Assembly (NCBI GenBank): GCA_027008345.1
Contig: JALTBU010000295.1
Coordinates: forward strand, 1-13,113
Length of the DNA: 13,113 nt
Source: Nautiliaceae bacterium
GTDB taxonomy: Bacteria; Campylobacterota; Campylobacteria; Campylobacterales; Nautiliaceae
Direction: 5' to 3'
The position numbers were made by a program, and so were the translations under genes. The notes beneath the pieces were generated by a model. The model saw only the letters and a program-made list of their open reading frames with translations. It ran no database searches and was not told the origin of the DNA. Positions within the stretch are counted from its first letter, which is position 1; every line of letters starts with the position of its first letter. Of the stretch, positions 5,503 through 12,634 are shown piece after piece.

Positions 5503-7130
5503 AAAAAGCCTTAAAAAAGACTTATATAACTTTTAAAGAACATACTCCTAAAAAAGCAGTAATAAAACTTATTATTGCTTTTGCTTTTTATCTTGATTCA
5601 AATCAGACATATAACAAAATCAAAAGATTTTTTTGGCGTTTAATGAATGATGACGGTTTTGTTTATAAAAAATTTTTTGATTCTTTTATGTTTGTTCTGG
5701 TATTGATGAGTGTAGGAATTTTACTTTATGATATAAAGCATGAGATTCATCCTCTTTTGGAAGATTTTGATTACTATTTTATCACAGGAATGTTTTTGAT
5801 TGAATATATTGTAAGAGTCTGGGTTTATAATGATATACATAAAATTGTAATTCAGGAATATGAAGAAGCCACATTTTTAGGAAGAGAGTTTAGTCTCTCA
5901 AATGTCTTAAAAGAAATTATTGCTAAAAAATGGGAATATATTAAAACTCCGTTTGCAATTATAGACCTTTTGGCAATACTTCCAGGATACAGACCTCTTA
6001 GAATTTTCAGAATTTTTGTTATTTTCAGACTTTTTAAACTTATCAGATATGTAAGAAGTATAAATACCTTTATTGAAGTATTAGCAAATAAAAAATTTGA
6101 ACTTTTTATATTACTTTTAGCAGTTACATTTGTTACTTTTATAGGTGGGGCAGTTATTTATGTATTTGAAGCTCATGACAATCCTAAAATTCATAATCTA
6201 TTTGATGCAATTTACTGGTCTTTGATTACAGTTTCAACTGTTGGTTACGGTGATATTACACCGGTAACGGATGAGGGCAAAGTACTCACAATGATACTTA
6301 TTATTTTCGGTATCGGTTTTATTTCATTTGCTACTTCAATTATTGCCACTGCTTTTGCAGAAAAACTCGAACAGCTCAAAGCTGAAAGAGTAGTCAGGGA
6401 AGCAAAATCAATGGAAGATATTTACCTTATATGCGGATATTCAAACGAAGCGGAAATATTGTGTGAAAGATTTAGGAGAGAAAATCAGGATTTTATTGTT
6501 GTAGATATAAATGAAAAGAGGGTAAATCAGGCTATTATGAAAAATTATATTGCATTAAAAGGCGATGTTACAGATAGGGAATTTTTGAAAAAACTTAATT
6601 TTGATAATATTTCCAAAATTTTTGTTTTGACAAATGATGATATAGCAAATGCTTTTATAATTTTAAGTCTTAGATTTTTGAAAAAAGAAATAATTGCTCT
6701 TGCAAATGATGAAAGAAATATTTCAAAATTCCAAAAAGCAGGAGCCTCTTTTGTAGTTGTTCCTACTGTAGTAACGGCTATTTTGATGGCAGAATATATA
6801 GGAAATCCTGTTACGTTTGAAGTAATTGATGCTATTTTAACAGAAAAAAGAAATGCTGTTATTGATGAAATTATAGTTATTGAAAATTCCATTCTTGATG
6901 GAAAACTTATAGGAGAAATTAATTTTGATAAATATAAACTTTTGCTTTTTGGTGTTTTGAAAAAAGACGGTTCTAAACTATTAAATGAAACTTTTAAAAT
7001 AAGCGAAAAACATTTTTATTTTAATCCTCCTTTTGATTTAAAACTTGAAGCAGGTGATATAATTGTTGTCATGGGATATAGTGTAAGTGTTAATTATTTT
7101 AAATACCTTGTAGAAAGAAGTAGTATATGA
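5499..7130 (+). CDS. Voltage-sensor-type K+ channel with C-terminal RCK module
   Basis: A 543-residue inner-membrane potassium channel. Segments: S1 about 61-78, S2 90-112 with E102, S3 151-163 with D156, S4 165-186, S5 198-224, pore 233-256, S6 262-288. The selectivity filter is T247-V-G-Y-G-D252. S4 carries a basic residue at nearly every third place (R165, R168, R171, R177, K180, R183, R186, with V at 174), a proper voltage sensor. S6 has G271/G273 as possible hinge. A cytosolic RCK-N (TrkA-N) domain starts at about 307 (YLICGYSNEAE) and an RCK-C (TrkA-C) domain lies at about 450-540. The Rossmann loop reads G313-Y-S-N-E-A instead of GxGxxG, so standard dinucleotide binding is doubtful. 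The acidic residue ending beta-2 (D336) is kept. An N-terminal extension of about 55 residues is basic. The start is the GTG overlapping the gatB stop; no internal start fits as well. The next gene, overlapping by 4 bp, encodes another RCK protein. The K+ channel call is secure; the gating ligand is unknown. Confidence 0.93.
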   Translation: MKKALKKTYITFKEHTPKKAVIKLIIAFAFYLDSNQTYNKIKRFFWRLMNDDGFVYKKFFDSFMFVLVLMSVGILLYDIKHEIHPLLEDFDYYFITGMFLIEYIVRVWVYNDIHKIVIQEYEEATFLGREFSLSNVLKEIIAKKWEYIKTPFAIIDLLAILPGYRPLRIFRIFVIFRLFKLIRYVRSINTFIEVLANKKFELFILLLAVTFVTFIGGAVIYVFEAHDNPKIHNLFDAIYWSLITVSTVGYGDITPVTDEGKVLTMILIIFGIGFISFATSIIATAFAEKLEQLKAERVVREAKSMEDIYLICGYSNEAEILCERFRRENQDFIVVDINEKRVNQAIMKNYIALKGDVTDREFLKKLNFDNISKIFVLTNDDIANAFIILSLRFLKKEIIALANDERNISKFQKAGASFVVVPTVVTAILMAEYIGNPVTFEVIDAILTEKRNAVIDEIIVIENSILDGKLIGEINFDKYKLLLFGVLKKDGSKLLNETFKISEKHFYFNPPFDLKLEAGDIIVVMGYSVSVNYFKYLVERSSI

Positions 7131-7831
7131 GAACTGTACTTTTTGGATTTGACGATTTTGGGGAAAAAGTTGCAAAAAACTTAGGTAAAAGAGAGCTTAT
7201 TGTAGTTGTTTTTAATGATGAAGAAGAAAAAAGGGCAAAAGACAAACTTTTTCATGTAATTAAATTTAGAGAAATAGATGATGATGAATTAAAAGAGCTC
7301 GATGAATTTGATATTGCTATTGCTACATTAAAAGATGAAGATAAAAACCTTTTTTTGTGTCTTTCATTAAGAGAGCTGTTTTCTGATATTAAAATTGTAG
7401 CAAAGGTAAGTGAAAAAGGAAATGAGTATAAATACAAGCTTGCAGGAGTTAATAAAACGATTAATCCTTATGAGGTTACTGCAAATAGAATTATGACGAT
7501 ATTAAAAAGACCTCTTACGTTAAAAATTATAGAAGAAATTATATTTGAAGATAATAATCTTTCTTTTATGGAAATTGAAATACCAAAGGGTTCTTTTCTT
7601 GATGGTAAATATATAAAAGATGTAGATAAAGAAATTGCTAAAAATTATAATATATTGATAATTGCAATTGTAGATAAAGAAATGAGCTCAAATGTTCAGT
7701 TTGTCACAAAAGGAATTAACCATAAACTTGATGCCGAAGATATTCTTGTAGTTGTAGGTGATAAAGATGATATTGAAAGATTCAGAGATGATTTAAATAT
7801 TTTTTTACCCAAAGGAATTGAAAATGATTAG
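7127..7831 (+). CDS. Soluble RCK (TrkA-N/TrkA-C) protein, likely channel partner
   Basis: A 234-residue cytosolic protein with one RCK-N domain (1-120) and one RCK-C domain (about 140-225), and no membrane segment. The Rossmann loop is G7-F-D-D-F-G12, with Asp replacing the second glycine of GxGxxG; N30-D31 follow beta-2. The C-terminal part has the expected EIEIPKGSFLDGKYI and LDAEDILVVVGDKDDIERF pattern of TrkA-C. It overlaps the channel gene by 4 bp and gpsA by 8 bp, implying co-production with the channel. It could be the regulatory subunit of a K+ uptake system (TrkA), but no TrkH/TrkG transporter is here, so pairing with the channel's own RCK domain is the simpler reading. That pairing is inference; the domain call is solid. 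Confidence 0.85.
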   Translation: MRTVLFGFDDFGEKVAKNLGKRELIVVVFNDEEEKRAKDKLFHVIKFREIDDDELKELDEFDIAIATLKDEDKNLFLCLSLRELFSDIKIVAKVSEKGNEYKYKLAGVNKTINPYEVTANRIMTILKRPLTLKIIEEIIFEDNNLSFMEIEIPKGSFLDGKYIKDVDKEIAKNYNILIIAIVDKEMSSNVQFVTKGINHKLDAEDILVVVGDKDDIERFRDDLNIFLPKGIEND

Positions 7832-8714
7832 TGTTATAGGTGCTGGGGCTTGGGGTAGTGCTCTTTTTTATGCATTAAAAGAAAAAAATACTAATATTGT
7901 AATTACATCAAGACATAAAAGAGATATGGAAAATTTTGTATCAATTGATGAAGCATTAAAGAATGAATATCTTATTATTGTGATTGCAGCTCAAGCAATT
8001 AGCGAATTTTTGGAGGAACATAAAGACAAATTAACAAATAAAAAAATATTATGTGCAAGCAAAGGTATAGATACTAAAAAACTTAAATTTCTTAATGAAA
8101 TTTTTGAAGAATATATTGATATTGAAAATTTAGCTTTTGTATCAGGTCCTTCATTTGCTAAAGAAGTAAGAGAAAAGCGTCCTACTGCACTTGTAGTAGC
8201 CTCTAAAAATAAAAAATTAAGAGAAAAATTTGCTTCTTTTTTCCCTGATTTTATTAAAACATATACTGATGACGATATTTATGGAGTTGAAGTCGCAGGA
8301 GCGTATAAAAATGTAATTGCGATTGCGGCAGGTATTTGTGAAGGATTAAATCTTGGTAATAATGCAAGGGCCGCTTTAATTTCAAGAGGACTTGTAGAAA
8401 TGGACAGATTCGGGGAATATTTCGGTGCAAAAAAAGATACTTTTTTAGGAGTTGCCGGAAGTGGAGATTTGTTTTTGACGGCAAGTTCTACAATGAGCAG
8501 GAATTTTAGAGTTGGACTTAATCTCGCAAAAGGTAAAATTCTTGATGATATTTTAATTGAACTTGGAGAAGTTGCCGAAGGAGTTTATACTACAAAATCT
8601 ATACATTTGCTTTCTAAAAAACATAATATTTATACACCTATTGCAAATGAAGTTTATCAGATAATATATGAAGGTAAGAAAGTAAAAAAAAGTTTAAAAG
8701 ATTTACTTTCTTAA
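7824..8714 (+). CDS. gpsA: Glycerol-3-phosphate dehydrogenase [NAD(P)+]
   Basis: Reduces dihydroxyacetone phosphate to sn-glycerol 3-phosphate, the backbone for phospholipid synthesis, in the cytosol. The 296-residue protein begins with the dinucleotide-binding fold MISVIGAGAWGSAL (G6-A-G8-A-W-G11). The second domain carries the catalytic lysine region VEVAGAYKNVIAIAAGICEG (K162) and the substrate-binding GNNARAALISRGLVEM, then GVAGSGDLFLT. Length is usual for the family. The ATG at 7824 is chosen: AAGGA at 7812-7816 is 7 nt upstream, while an in-frame TTG at 7818 would sit on top of it. It overlaps the RCK gene by 8 bp and ends the gatB-led chain. Confidence 0.95.
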   Translation: MISVIGAGAWGSALFYALKEKNTNIVITSRHKRDMENFVSIDEALKNEYLIIVIAAQAISEFLEEHKDKLTNKKILCASKGIDTKKLKFLNEIFEEYIDIENLAFVSGPSFAKEVREKRPTALVVASKNKKLREKFASFFPDFIKTYTDDDIYGVEVAGAYKNVIAIAAGICEGLNLGNNARAALISRGLVEMDRFGEYFGAKKDTFLGVAGSGDLFLTASSTMSRNFRVGLNLAKGKILDDILIELGEVAEGVYTTKSIHLLSKKHNIYTPIANEVYQIIYEGKKVKKSLKDLLS

Positions 8715-8815
8715 TCTTTAATCGGAGATTTTTTAGCTGCATCAATTGCTATATAAAGCATCATACCAGTTGCAATTACACATAAAGCTATTGCTATAAA
8801 TCCACTAAATCCCAT
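8711..8815 (-). CDS. 34-residue single-span membrane protein
   Basis: A short gene, found by reading the minus strand between gpsA and tlyA. ATG at 8815 to TAA at 8711-8713 encodes 34 residues starting MGFSGFIAIALCVIATGMML. Residues 3-24 form one hydrophobic membrane span, followed by a basic tail (DAAKKSPIKD), suggesting a cytoplasmic C terminus by the positive-inside rule. Support for expression: GGAG (8821-8824) 5 nt before the ATG, and an extended -10 TGCTATAAT at 8840-8848. It converges on gpsA with stop codons overlapping by 4 bp. No family is recognised; small membrane subunits or regulators look like this. Confidence 0.72.
   Translation of the reverse strand: MGFSGFIAIALCVIATGMMLYIAIDAAKKSPIKD
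8713..8734 (+). terminator. Weak possible terminator after gpsA
   Basis: AATCT (8713-8717) can pair with AGATT (8726-8730) across an 8-nt loop, followed by TTTT (8731-8734). The stem is only 5 bp and AT-rich, and lies in the 3' end of the opposing small gene, so this is a weak candidate. Confidence 0.25.
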
Positions 8816-8839
8816 TTTTTCTCCTTTTTTGTTTTGATT

Positions 8840-8848
8840 ATTATAGCA
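8840..8848 (-). promoter_or_regulatory. Extended -10 promoter of the 34-residue protein gene
   Basis: The minus strand reads TGCTATAAT, a perfect extended -10 element, 25 bp upstream of the small gene's ATG. A TTGATT (8861-8866) lies 15 bp further upstream, a short spacing for a -35. Confidence 0.5.
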
Positions 8849-8895
8849 AAAAAAATTTCAAATCAATAAATTATGTGAAAAAGTATGTGAATAAA

Positions 8896-8904
8896 TGGTA
8901 AAAT
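8896..8904 (+). promoter_or_regulatory. Extended -10 promoter of the tlyA-ispG chain
   Basis: TGGTAAAAT is an extended -10 element ending 21 bp before the tlyA ATG. No clear -35 is visible. It is back to back with the small-gene promoter (8840-8848). Confidence 0.4.
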
Positions 8905-8925
8905 TTTACAAAAAAGTGGAAAAAT

Positions 8926-9630
8926 ATGAGACTTGATGAATACTTGGTTAAAAATGGTTATGTTGCAAGCAGAAATAAAGCAAAAGAATTAATTAAATCA
9001 TCAAAAGTTAAAGTTAATGGAAAAATAGAAACTAAGCCTTCATTAAAAATTAATAATTCTGAAATTGAAATTTTAGAAAAAGTTTATGTCAGCAGAGCTG
9101 CATGGAAACTTAAAAATTATCTTGAAAAATATAATATTTCGTTTAAAAATAAAAATATTATTGATGTAGGAAGTTCAACAGGTGGGTTTAGTGAAATAGC
9201 ACTTGAAAAAGGTGCTAAAAAAGTAGTATGTGTTGATGTGGGAAAAGATCAACTGCATCCAAAAATAAGACAAAATACAAAGGTTGAAGTTTATGAAAAT
9301 ACCGATATAAGAAATTTTACATATTCTGAAAAATTTGATATATTGGTCAGCGATGTGAGTTTCATATCTCTTCTTAAAATTTTTGATAAATTAAATGAAT
9401 TAAGTGATGAAATGATACTGCTTTTCAAACCTCAGTTTGAAGTAGGCAAGGAAGCTAAACGTGATAAAAAAGGTGTTGTGACTGACAACGAAGCTATTCA
9501 AAAAGCAAGAGAAATTTTCGAAAAATATGTAAGTAAGGATTTTGAAATTTTAAGAAGTGAAGAATCAAGTATTAAAGGTAAAGAAGGAAATATAGAATAT
9601 ATTTATCATTTAAGGAGAAAAGTTGATTAA
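8926..9630 (+). CDS. tlyA: TlyA-family rRNA 2'-O-methyltransferase
   Basis: A 234-residue S4/FtsJ-type protein. Residues 1-50 form the S4 RNA-binding domain (MRLDEYLVKNGYVASRNKAK, with KVKVNGKIETKPSLKI). Residues 57-230 form a Rossmann methyltransferase: SRAAWKL (57-63), SAM motif D80-V-G-S-S-T-G-G, acidic VDVG after beta-2, SDVSF (142-146) and FKPQFEVGKE (167-176). K62, D143, K168 and E224 are plausible members of the K-D-K-E catalytic set of 2'-O-methyltransferases. Known family members methylate 16S and/or 23S rRNA cytidines and affect capreomycin sensitivity; the old name haemolysin A is misleading. The ribosome binding site before the ATG is weak (GTGGA at 8915-8919). It overlaps ispG by 8 bp. 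Which rRNA is the target cannot be read from the sequence. Confidence 0.92.
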   Translation: MRLDEYLVKNGYVASRNKAKELIKSSKVKVNGKIETKPSLKINNSEIEILEKVYVSRAAWKLKNYLEKYNISFKNKNIIDVGSSTGGFSEIALEKGAKKVVCVDVGKDQLHPKIRQNTKVEVYENTDIRNFTYSEKFDILVSDVSFISLLKIFDKLNELSDEMILLFKPQFEVGKEAKRDKKGVVTDNEAIQKAREIFEKYVSKDFEILRSEESSIKGKEGNIEYIYHLRRKVD

Positions 9631-10675
9631 AAGATATCCGACAAGAAAAATAAAAATAAGAGATGTAGAAATTGGAGGAGATGCTCCAATTAGTGTTCAG
9701 TCAATGACATATTCAAAAACAAAAGATATAAATTCCACACTTGAACAAATTAACAGACTTTATTTTGCAGGGGCTGATTTGGTTAGGGTTGCAGTTTTAG
9801 ACGAAGAAGATGCTACTGCTTTAAAAGAGATAGTAGAAAAATCACCTCTGCCAATAATTGCAGATATTCATTTTAATTATAAATTAGGGCTAAAAGCAGC
9901 TGAATATGTAGATGCCCTGAGGATTAACCCGGGTAATATCGGAGGGAAAGAAAGAGTGAAAGAAGTAGTTAAAGCTTGTAAAGAGCGTAATCTTCCAATA
10001 AGAATCGGAGTAAATGCTGGAAGTTTGGAAGAGCATCTTGAAAATAAATACGGGCAGACTCCAAAAGCTATGGTAGAGAGTGCTCTTTGGCATATTAAAT
10101 TTTTAGAAGATTTGGATTTTTTTGATATAAAAGTGTCTTTAAAAGCCAGTGATGTATTAAGAACTGTTGAGGCATACAGAATGCTAAGACCGCTTGTGGA
10201 ATATCCGTTTCATTTGGGAGTTACAGAAGCCGGGACTAAATTTCACGCTACAATTAAATCTGCTGCTGCTTTTGGAGCATTATTGCTTGAAGGGATAGGT
10301 GATACTCTTAGGGTTTCAATAACAGGTGAGCTTGAAGAAGAAATTAGAGTTGGAAAAGCCATACTTAAAGATTTAGGCCTTTTAAAAGAAGGTGTAAATA
10401 TTATATCATGTCCTACATGCGGAAGAATTGAAGTGGATTTGCCTCCAATTGTGGAAGCGGTAGAAGAAGCTACAAAACATATAAAAAAACCACTTAATCT
10501 CTCAGTTATGGGATGTGTGGTAAATGCAATAGGAGAGGCAAAAGAAGCGGATGTTGCCATTGCATGTGGGAAAGGATTTGGACTTATTATGAAAAAAGGT
10601 GAAGTTATTGGAAAATATCCTGAGAGTGAACTTTTAGAAAAATTTTTGGAAGAAGTTAAAAAGGAGGCTGAATAA
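9623..10675 (+). CDS. ispG: 4-hydroxy-3-methylbut-2-enyl diphosphate synthase
   Basis: The penultimate enzyme of the MEP (non-mevalonate) isoprenoid pathway, converting MEcPP to HMBPP with an iron-sulfur cluster. The 350-residue bacterial short form contains the TIM-barrel opening KIRDVEIGGDAPISVQSMT, ADIHFNYKLGL, and LRINPGNIG with the typical loop. The three cluster cysteines are C263 and C266 (CPTCGR) and C298 (VMGCVVN). The start is TTG at 9623: AAGGAG (9612-9617) lies 5 nt before it, and the protein then begins IKRYPTRKIKI as in other IspG proteins. It overlaps tlyA by 8 bp, and its final base is the first base of the next gene. Identification is very secure. Confidence 0.96.
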   Translation: MIKRYPTRKIKIRDVEIGGDAPISVQSMTYSKTKDINSTLEQINRLYFAGADLVRVAVLDEEDATALKEIVEKSPLPIIADIHFNYKLGLKAAEYVDALRINPGNIGGKERVKEVVKACKERNLPIRIGVNAGSLEEHLENKYGQTPKAMVESALWHIKFLEDLDFFDIKVSLKASDVLRTVEAYRMLRPLVEYPFHLGVTEAGTKFHATIKSAAAFGALLLEGIGDTLRVSITGELEEEIRVGKAILKDLGLLKEGVNIISCPTCGRIEVDLPPIVEAVEEATKHIKKPLNLSVMGCVVNAIGEAKEADVAIACGKGFGLIMKKGEVIGKYPESELLEKFLEEVKKEAE

Positions 10676-10959
10676 TGGGTAATACAGGATTAATTATAGG
10701 TGTTGGAATAATGATATTTTCTTTGGCATTTATATTTTTATTTATTCTTTTTATACCAAATAAAGTTACAAAAGAAAAACTGATAAAAATTATAGGTGAA
10801 GAAAATATTGAAAAAATAAAACAGGCAAAAGATGAAGATGAAATAAAAGAAATAATTAGAAGTCTTCCTAAAAAAAATAAAAATAAATTAAAAACACTTC
10901 TCGAATCTCAGGATATCAGAGATGTATTAAAAGCTCTTCACGAACATATTTTACACTAA
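10675..10959 (+). CDS. 94-residue membrane-anchored protein, unknown function
   Basis: Unrecognised small protein. Residues 5-27 are one strongly hydrophobic span (LIIGVGIMIFSLAFIFLFIL), then a charged helical domain of about 65 residues, likely cytoplasmic (KLIKIIGEENIEKIKQAKDE, with later RSLPKKNKNKLKTLLES). The ATG overlaps the ispG stop by one base (TAATG) and a GGAGG lies 9 nt upstream inside ispG, so it is the last gene of the tlyA chain. No catalytic motif is seen. Its end overlaps the convergent 78-residue gene by 9 bp. Confidence 0.8.
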   Translation: MGNTGLIIGVGIMIFSLAFIFLFILFIPNKVTKEKLIKIIGEENIEKIKQAKDEDEIKEIIRSLPKKNKNKLKTLLESQDIRDVLKALHEHILH

Positions 10960-11187
10960 ATCGGGATTAATTACCATCTCTTCTATTTCAATGGTTAAAT
11001 CTTCTTTTTGAGGATTTATAATTTTGTATTTATCTTCATTTTGCGATAAAATTATACCTATATCAACCGGATTGTTTGTAGATTTTAGCTGTTTGATAAT
11101 TTCATTATCATCTGTTTGAATATATTTTGATTTCATTTCAAGTGTATTATGAGCGTCTTTATATGGATATGTGATTTTTATTATCAT
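10951..11187 (-). CDS. 78-residue hypothetical protein
   Basis: Unrecognised acidic soluble protein of 78 residues beginning MIIKITYPYKDAHNTLEMKS. It has no membrane segment, no cysteine and mixed alpha/beta character. Evidence that it is real: AAAGGAG with GGAG at 11193-11196 is 5 nt before the ATG, an extended -10-like TGTTAAAAT is just upstream (11206-11214), and no gene occupies the other strand here. It is convergent with the 94-residue gene and divergent from dnaB, whose TTG is 41 bp away. Confidence 0.75.
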   Translation of the reverse strand: MIIKITYPYKDAHNTLEMKSKYIQTDDNEIIKQLKSTNNPVDIGIILSQNEDKYKIINPQKEDLTIEIEEMVINPDLV

Positions 11188-11205
11188 TTTAACTCCTTTA
11201 TAAGA

Positions 11206-11214
11206 ATTTTAACA
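11206..11214 (-). promoter_or_regulatory. Possible extended -10 of the 78-residue gene
   Basis: The minus strand reads TGTTAAAAT 18 bp upstream of the ATG at 11187, implying a very short leader that just includes the GGAG site. It lies in the 41-bp gap shared with dnaB, whose ribosome binding site starts 2 bp away. Confidence 0.35.
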
Positions 11215-11228
11215 TAAAAGGTAAAAAA

Positions 11229-12629
11229 TTGAATTTATATAATATTGACATTGAAAGAGGACTTTTAAGTGCTATTTTATTTGATGGAAAAGTATATGAA
11301 GATGTTGCGGCTATTCTAAAACCCAATGATTTTTATCTCCCTTTTCATCAGGCTGTTTTTGAAACAATGGAAGAGCTGTATAAAAAAGATCTTCCGATTG
11401 ATGAGATTTTTTTAAGAGATGAGCTTAAGAAAAAAAACAAATTTGATGAAGAACTTTTTTTAGAAATTTTGGGGACTGCACCGGTTGAAGCTGTTGAAGT
11501 TTATGCAAAAGAGCTTAAAGATTTGGCTACAAAAAGAGAGCTTATACATCTGTCAAATGAAATAAAAAAAATAGTATTGGAAGAGGATAAAAAAGCTGTT
11601 GAAGAAGTTGAGGAAATCCAAAGTAAGCTGTTCTCAATTGCCACATCAAATTTAGCGGGGGATTTTAAAAATTCATTGAATGTAGTTCAGGATACACTTG
11701 AATTTATTAAAACACAGGCTGCTAAAAAAAATAAAATTGTTACAGGACTTGATACCGGTTTTGTGGAATTAAATAGAATGACAAGCGGATTTGGTGAAGG
11801 TGATTTGATAATTATAGCGGCAAGGCCGTCAATGGGGAAAACAGCATTTGCACTCAATCTTGCTTTAAATGTAGTTAAACAGGACAAAGGTGTTGCAATT
11901 TTTTCTCTTGAAATGCCGGCAGAACAGTTAATGCTTAGAATGCTGAGTGCAGCTGGAAGAATACCTTTGCAGGATATTAGAAGAGGAAGTTTAAATGAAG
12001 AAGAGTGGAGCAAACTCAGTGCAATTGCAGATGAACTTTCTCAAAAGCCATTGTTTGTTGATGATGAAGGATATATAAACATTCATACGATAAGAGCAAA
12101 GCTCAGAAAACTTAAAGCCCAAAATCCTGATTTGTCTTTGGCAGTTATAGATTATTTACAGCTTATTGCATCAGATCAAAGAGAAAGGCATTTGGCAATT
12201 GCTGAGATTTCAAGAAGCCTTAAATTATTGGCCCGCGAGCTTCAAATACCTATAATTGCACTCTCTCAGCTAAATAGAGCACTTGAAAGCAGACCAAATA
12301 AACGACCGATGCTAAGTGATTTAAGAGAATCGGGAGCAATTGAGCAAGATGCTGATATTATTATGTTTATTTACAGAGATGATGTATATAAAGCAATGGA
12401 AGCAAAACAAAAACAAAAAGAAGCCCTTGAAAAAGGAAAAGCTCTTGAAATTGACTTTAAAGAAAAAGAAGTTGAAGATGCCGAAATTATTATAGGAAAA
12501 CAAAGAAACGGACCAACAGGGACAGTTGAGATGCTTTTCCATAAAAAATATACGCTATTTACAGATAAAGTAAGTGAAGTTAGAGAAATAGAACCTACAA
12601 CTGCTCAGATAGAAGTTCCTGAAATTTAA
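11229..12629 (+). CDS. dnaB: Replicative DNA helicase DnaB
   Basis: The hexameric 5'-3' helicase at the replication fork. The 466-residue protein has the DnaB N-terminal helical domain (1-100, IDIERGLLSAILFDGKVYED), a linker helix, and the RecA-like helicase domain from about 170. Walker A is R199-P-S-M-G-K204-T205; Walker B lies in LAVIDYLQLI with D308. Further conserved blocks are SLEMPAEQLMLRML, ALSQLNRALESRPNKRP and LRESGAIEQDADIIMF. No intein or insertion interrupts it. The start is TTG at 11229: AAAAGG (11216-11221) lies 7 nt upstream and no ATG or GTG fits the family start. With only 41 bp upstream, its promoter would overlap the divergent gene, or expression comes from further left. 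comEC follows after 5 bp. Confidence 0.96.
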   Translation: MNLYNIDIERGLLSAILFDGKVYEDVAAILKPNDFYLPFHQAVFETMEELYKKDLPIDEIFLRDELKKKNKFDEELFLEILGTAPVEAVEVYAKELKDLATKRELIHLSNEIKKIVLEEDKKAVEEVEEIQSKLFSIATSNLAGDFKNSLNVVQDTLEFIKTQAAKKNKIVTGLDTGFVELNRMTSGFGEGDLIIIAARPSMGKTAFALNLALNVVKQDKGVAIFSLEMPAEQLMLRMLSAAGRIPLQDIRRGSLNEEEWSKLSAIADELSQKPLFVDDEGYINIHTIRAKLRKLKAQNPDLSLAVIDYLQLIASDQRERHLAIAEISRSLKLLARELQIPIIALSQLNRALESRPNKRPMLSDLRESGAIEQDADIIMFIYRDDVYKAMEAKQKQKEALEKGKALEIDFKEKEVEDAEIIIGKQRNGPTGTVEMLFHKKYTLFTDKVSEVREIEPTTAQIEVPEI

Positions 12630-12634
12630 ATGAA

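Noticed and set aside
7818..7823. TTG start for gpsA two codons upstream
   Set aside because: It lies only 1 nt from the AAGGA site, while ATG 7824 has 7-nt spacing and gives the usual N terminus before the GAGAWG loop.
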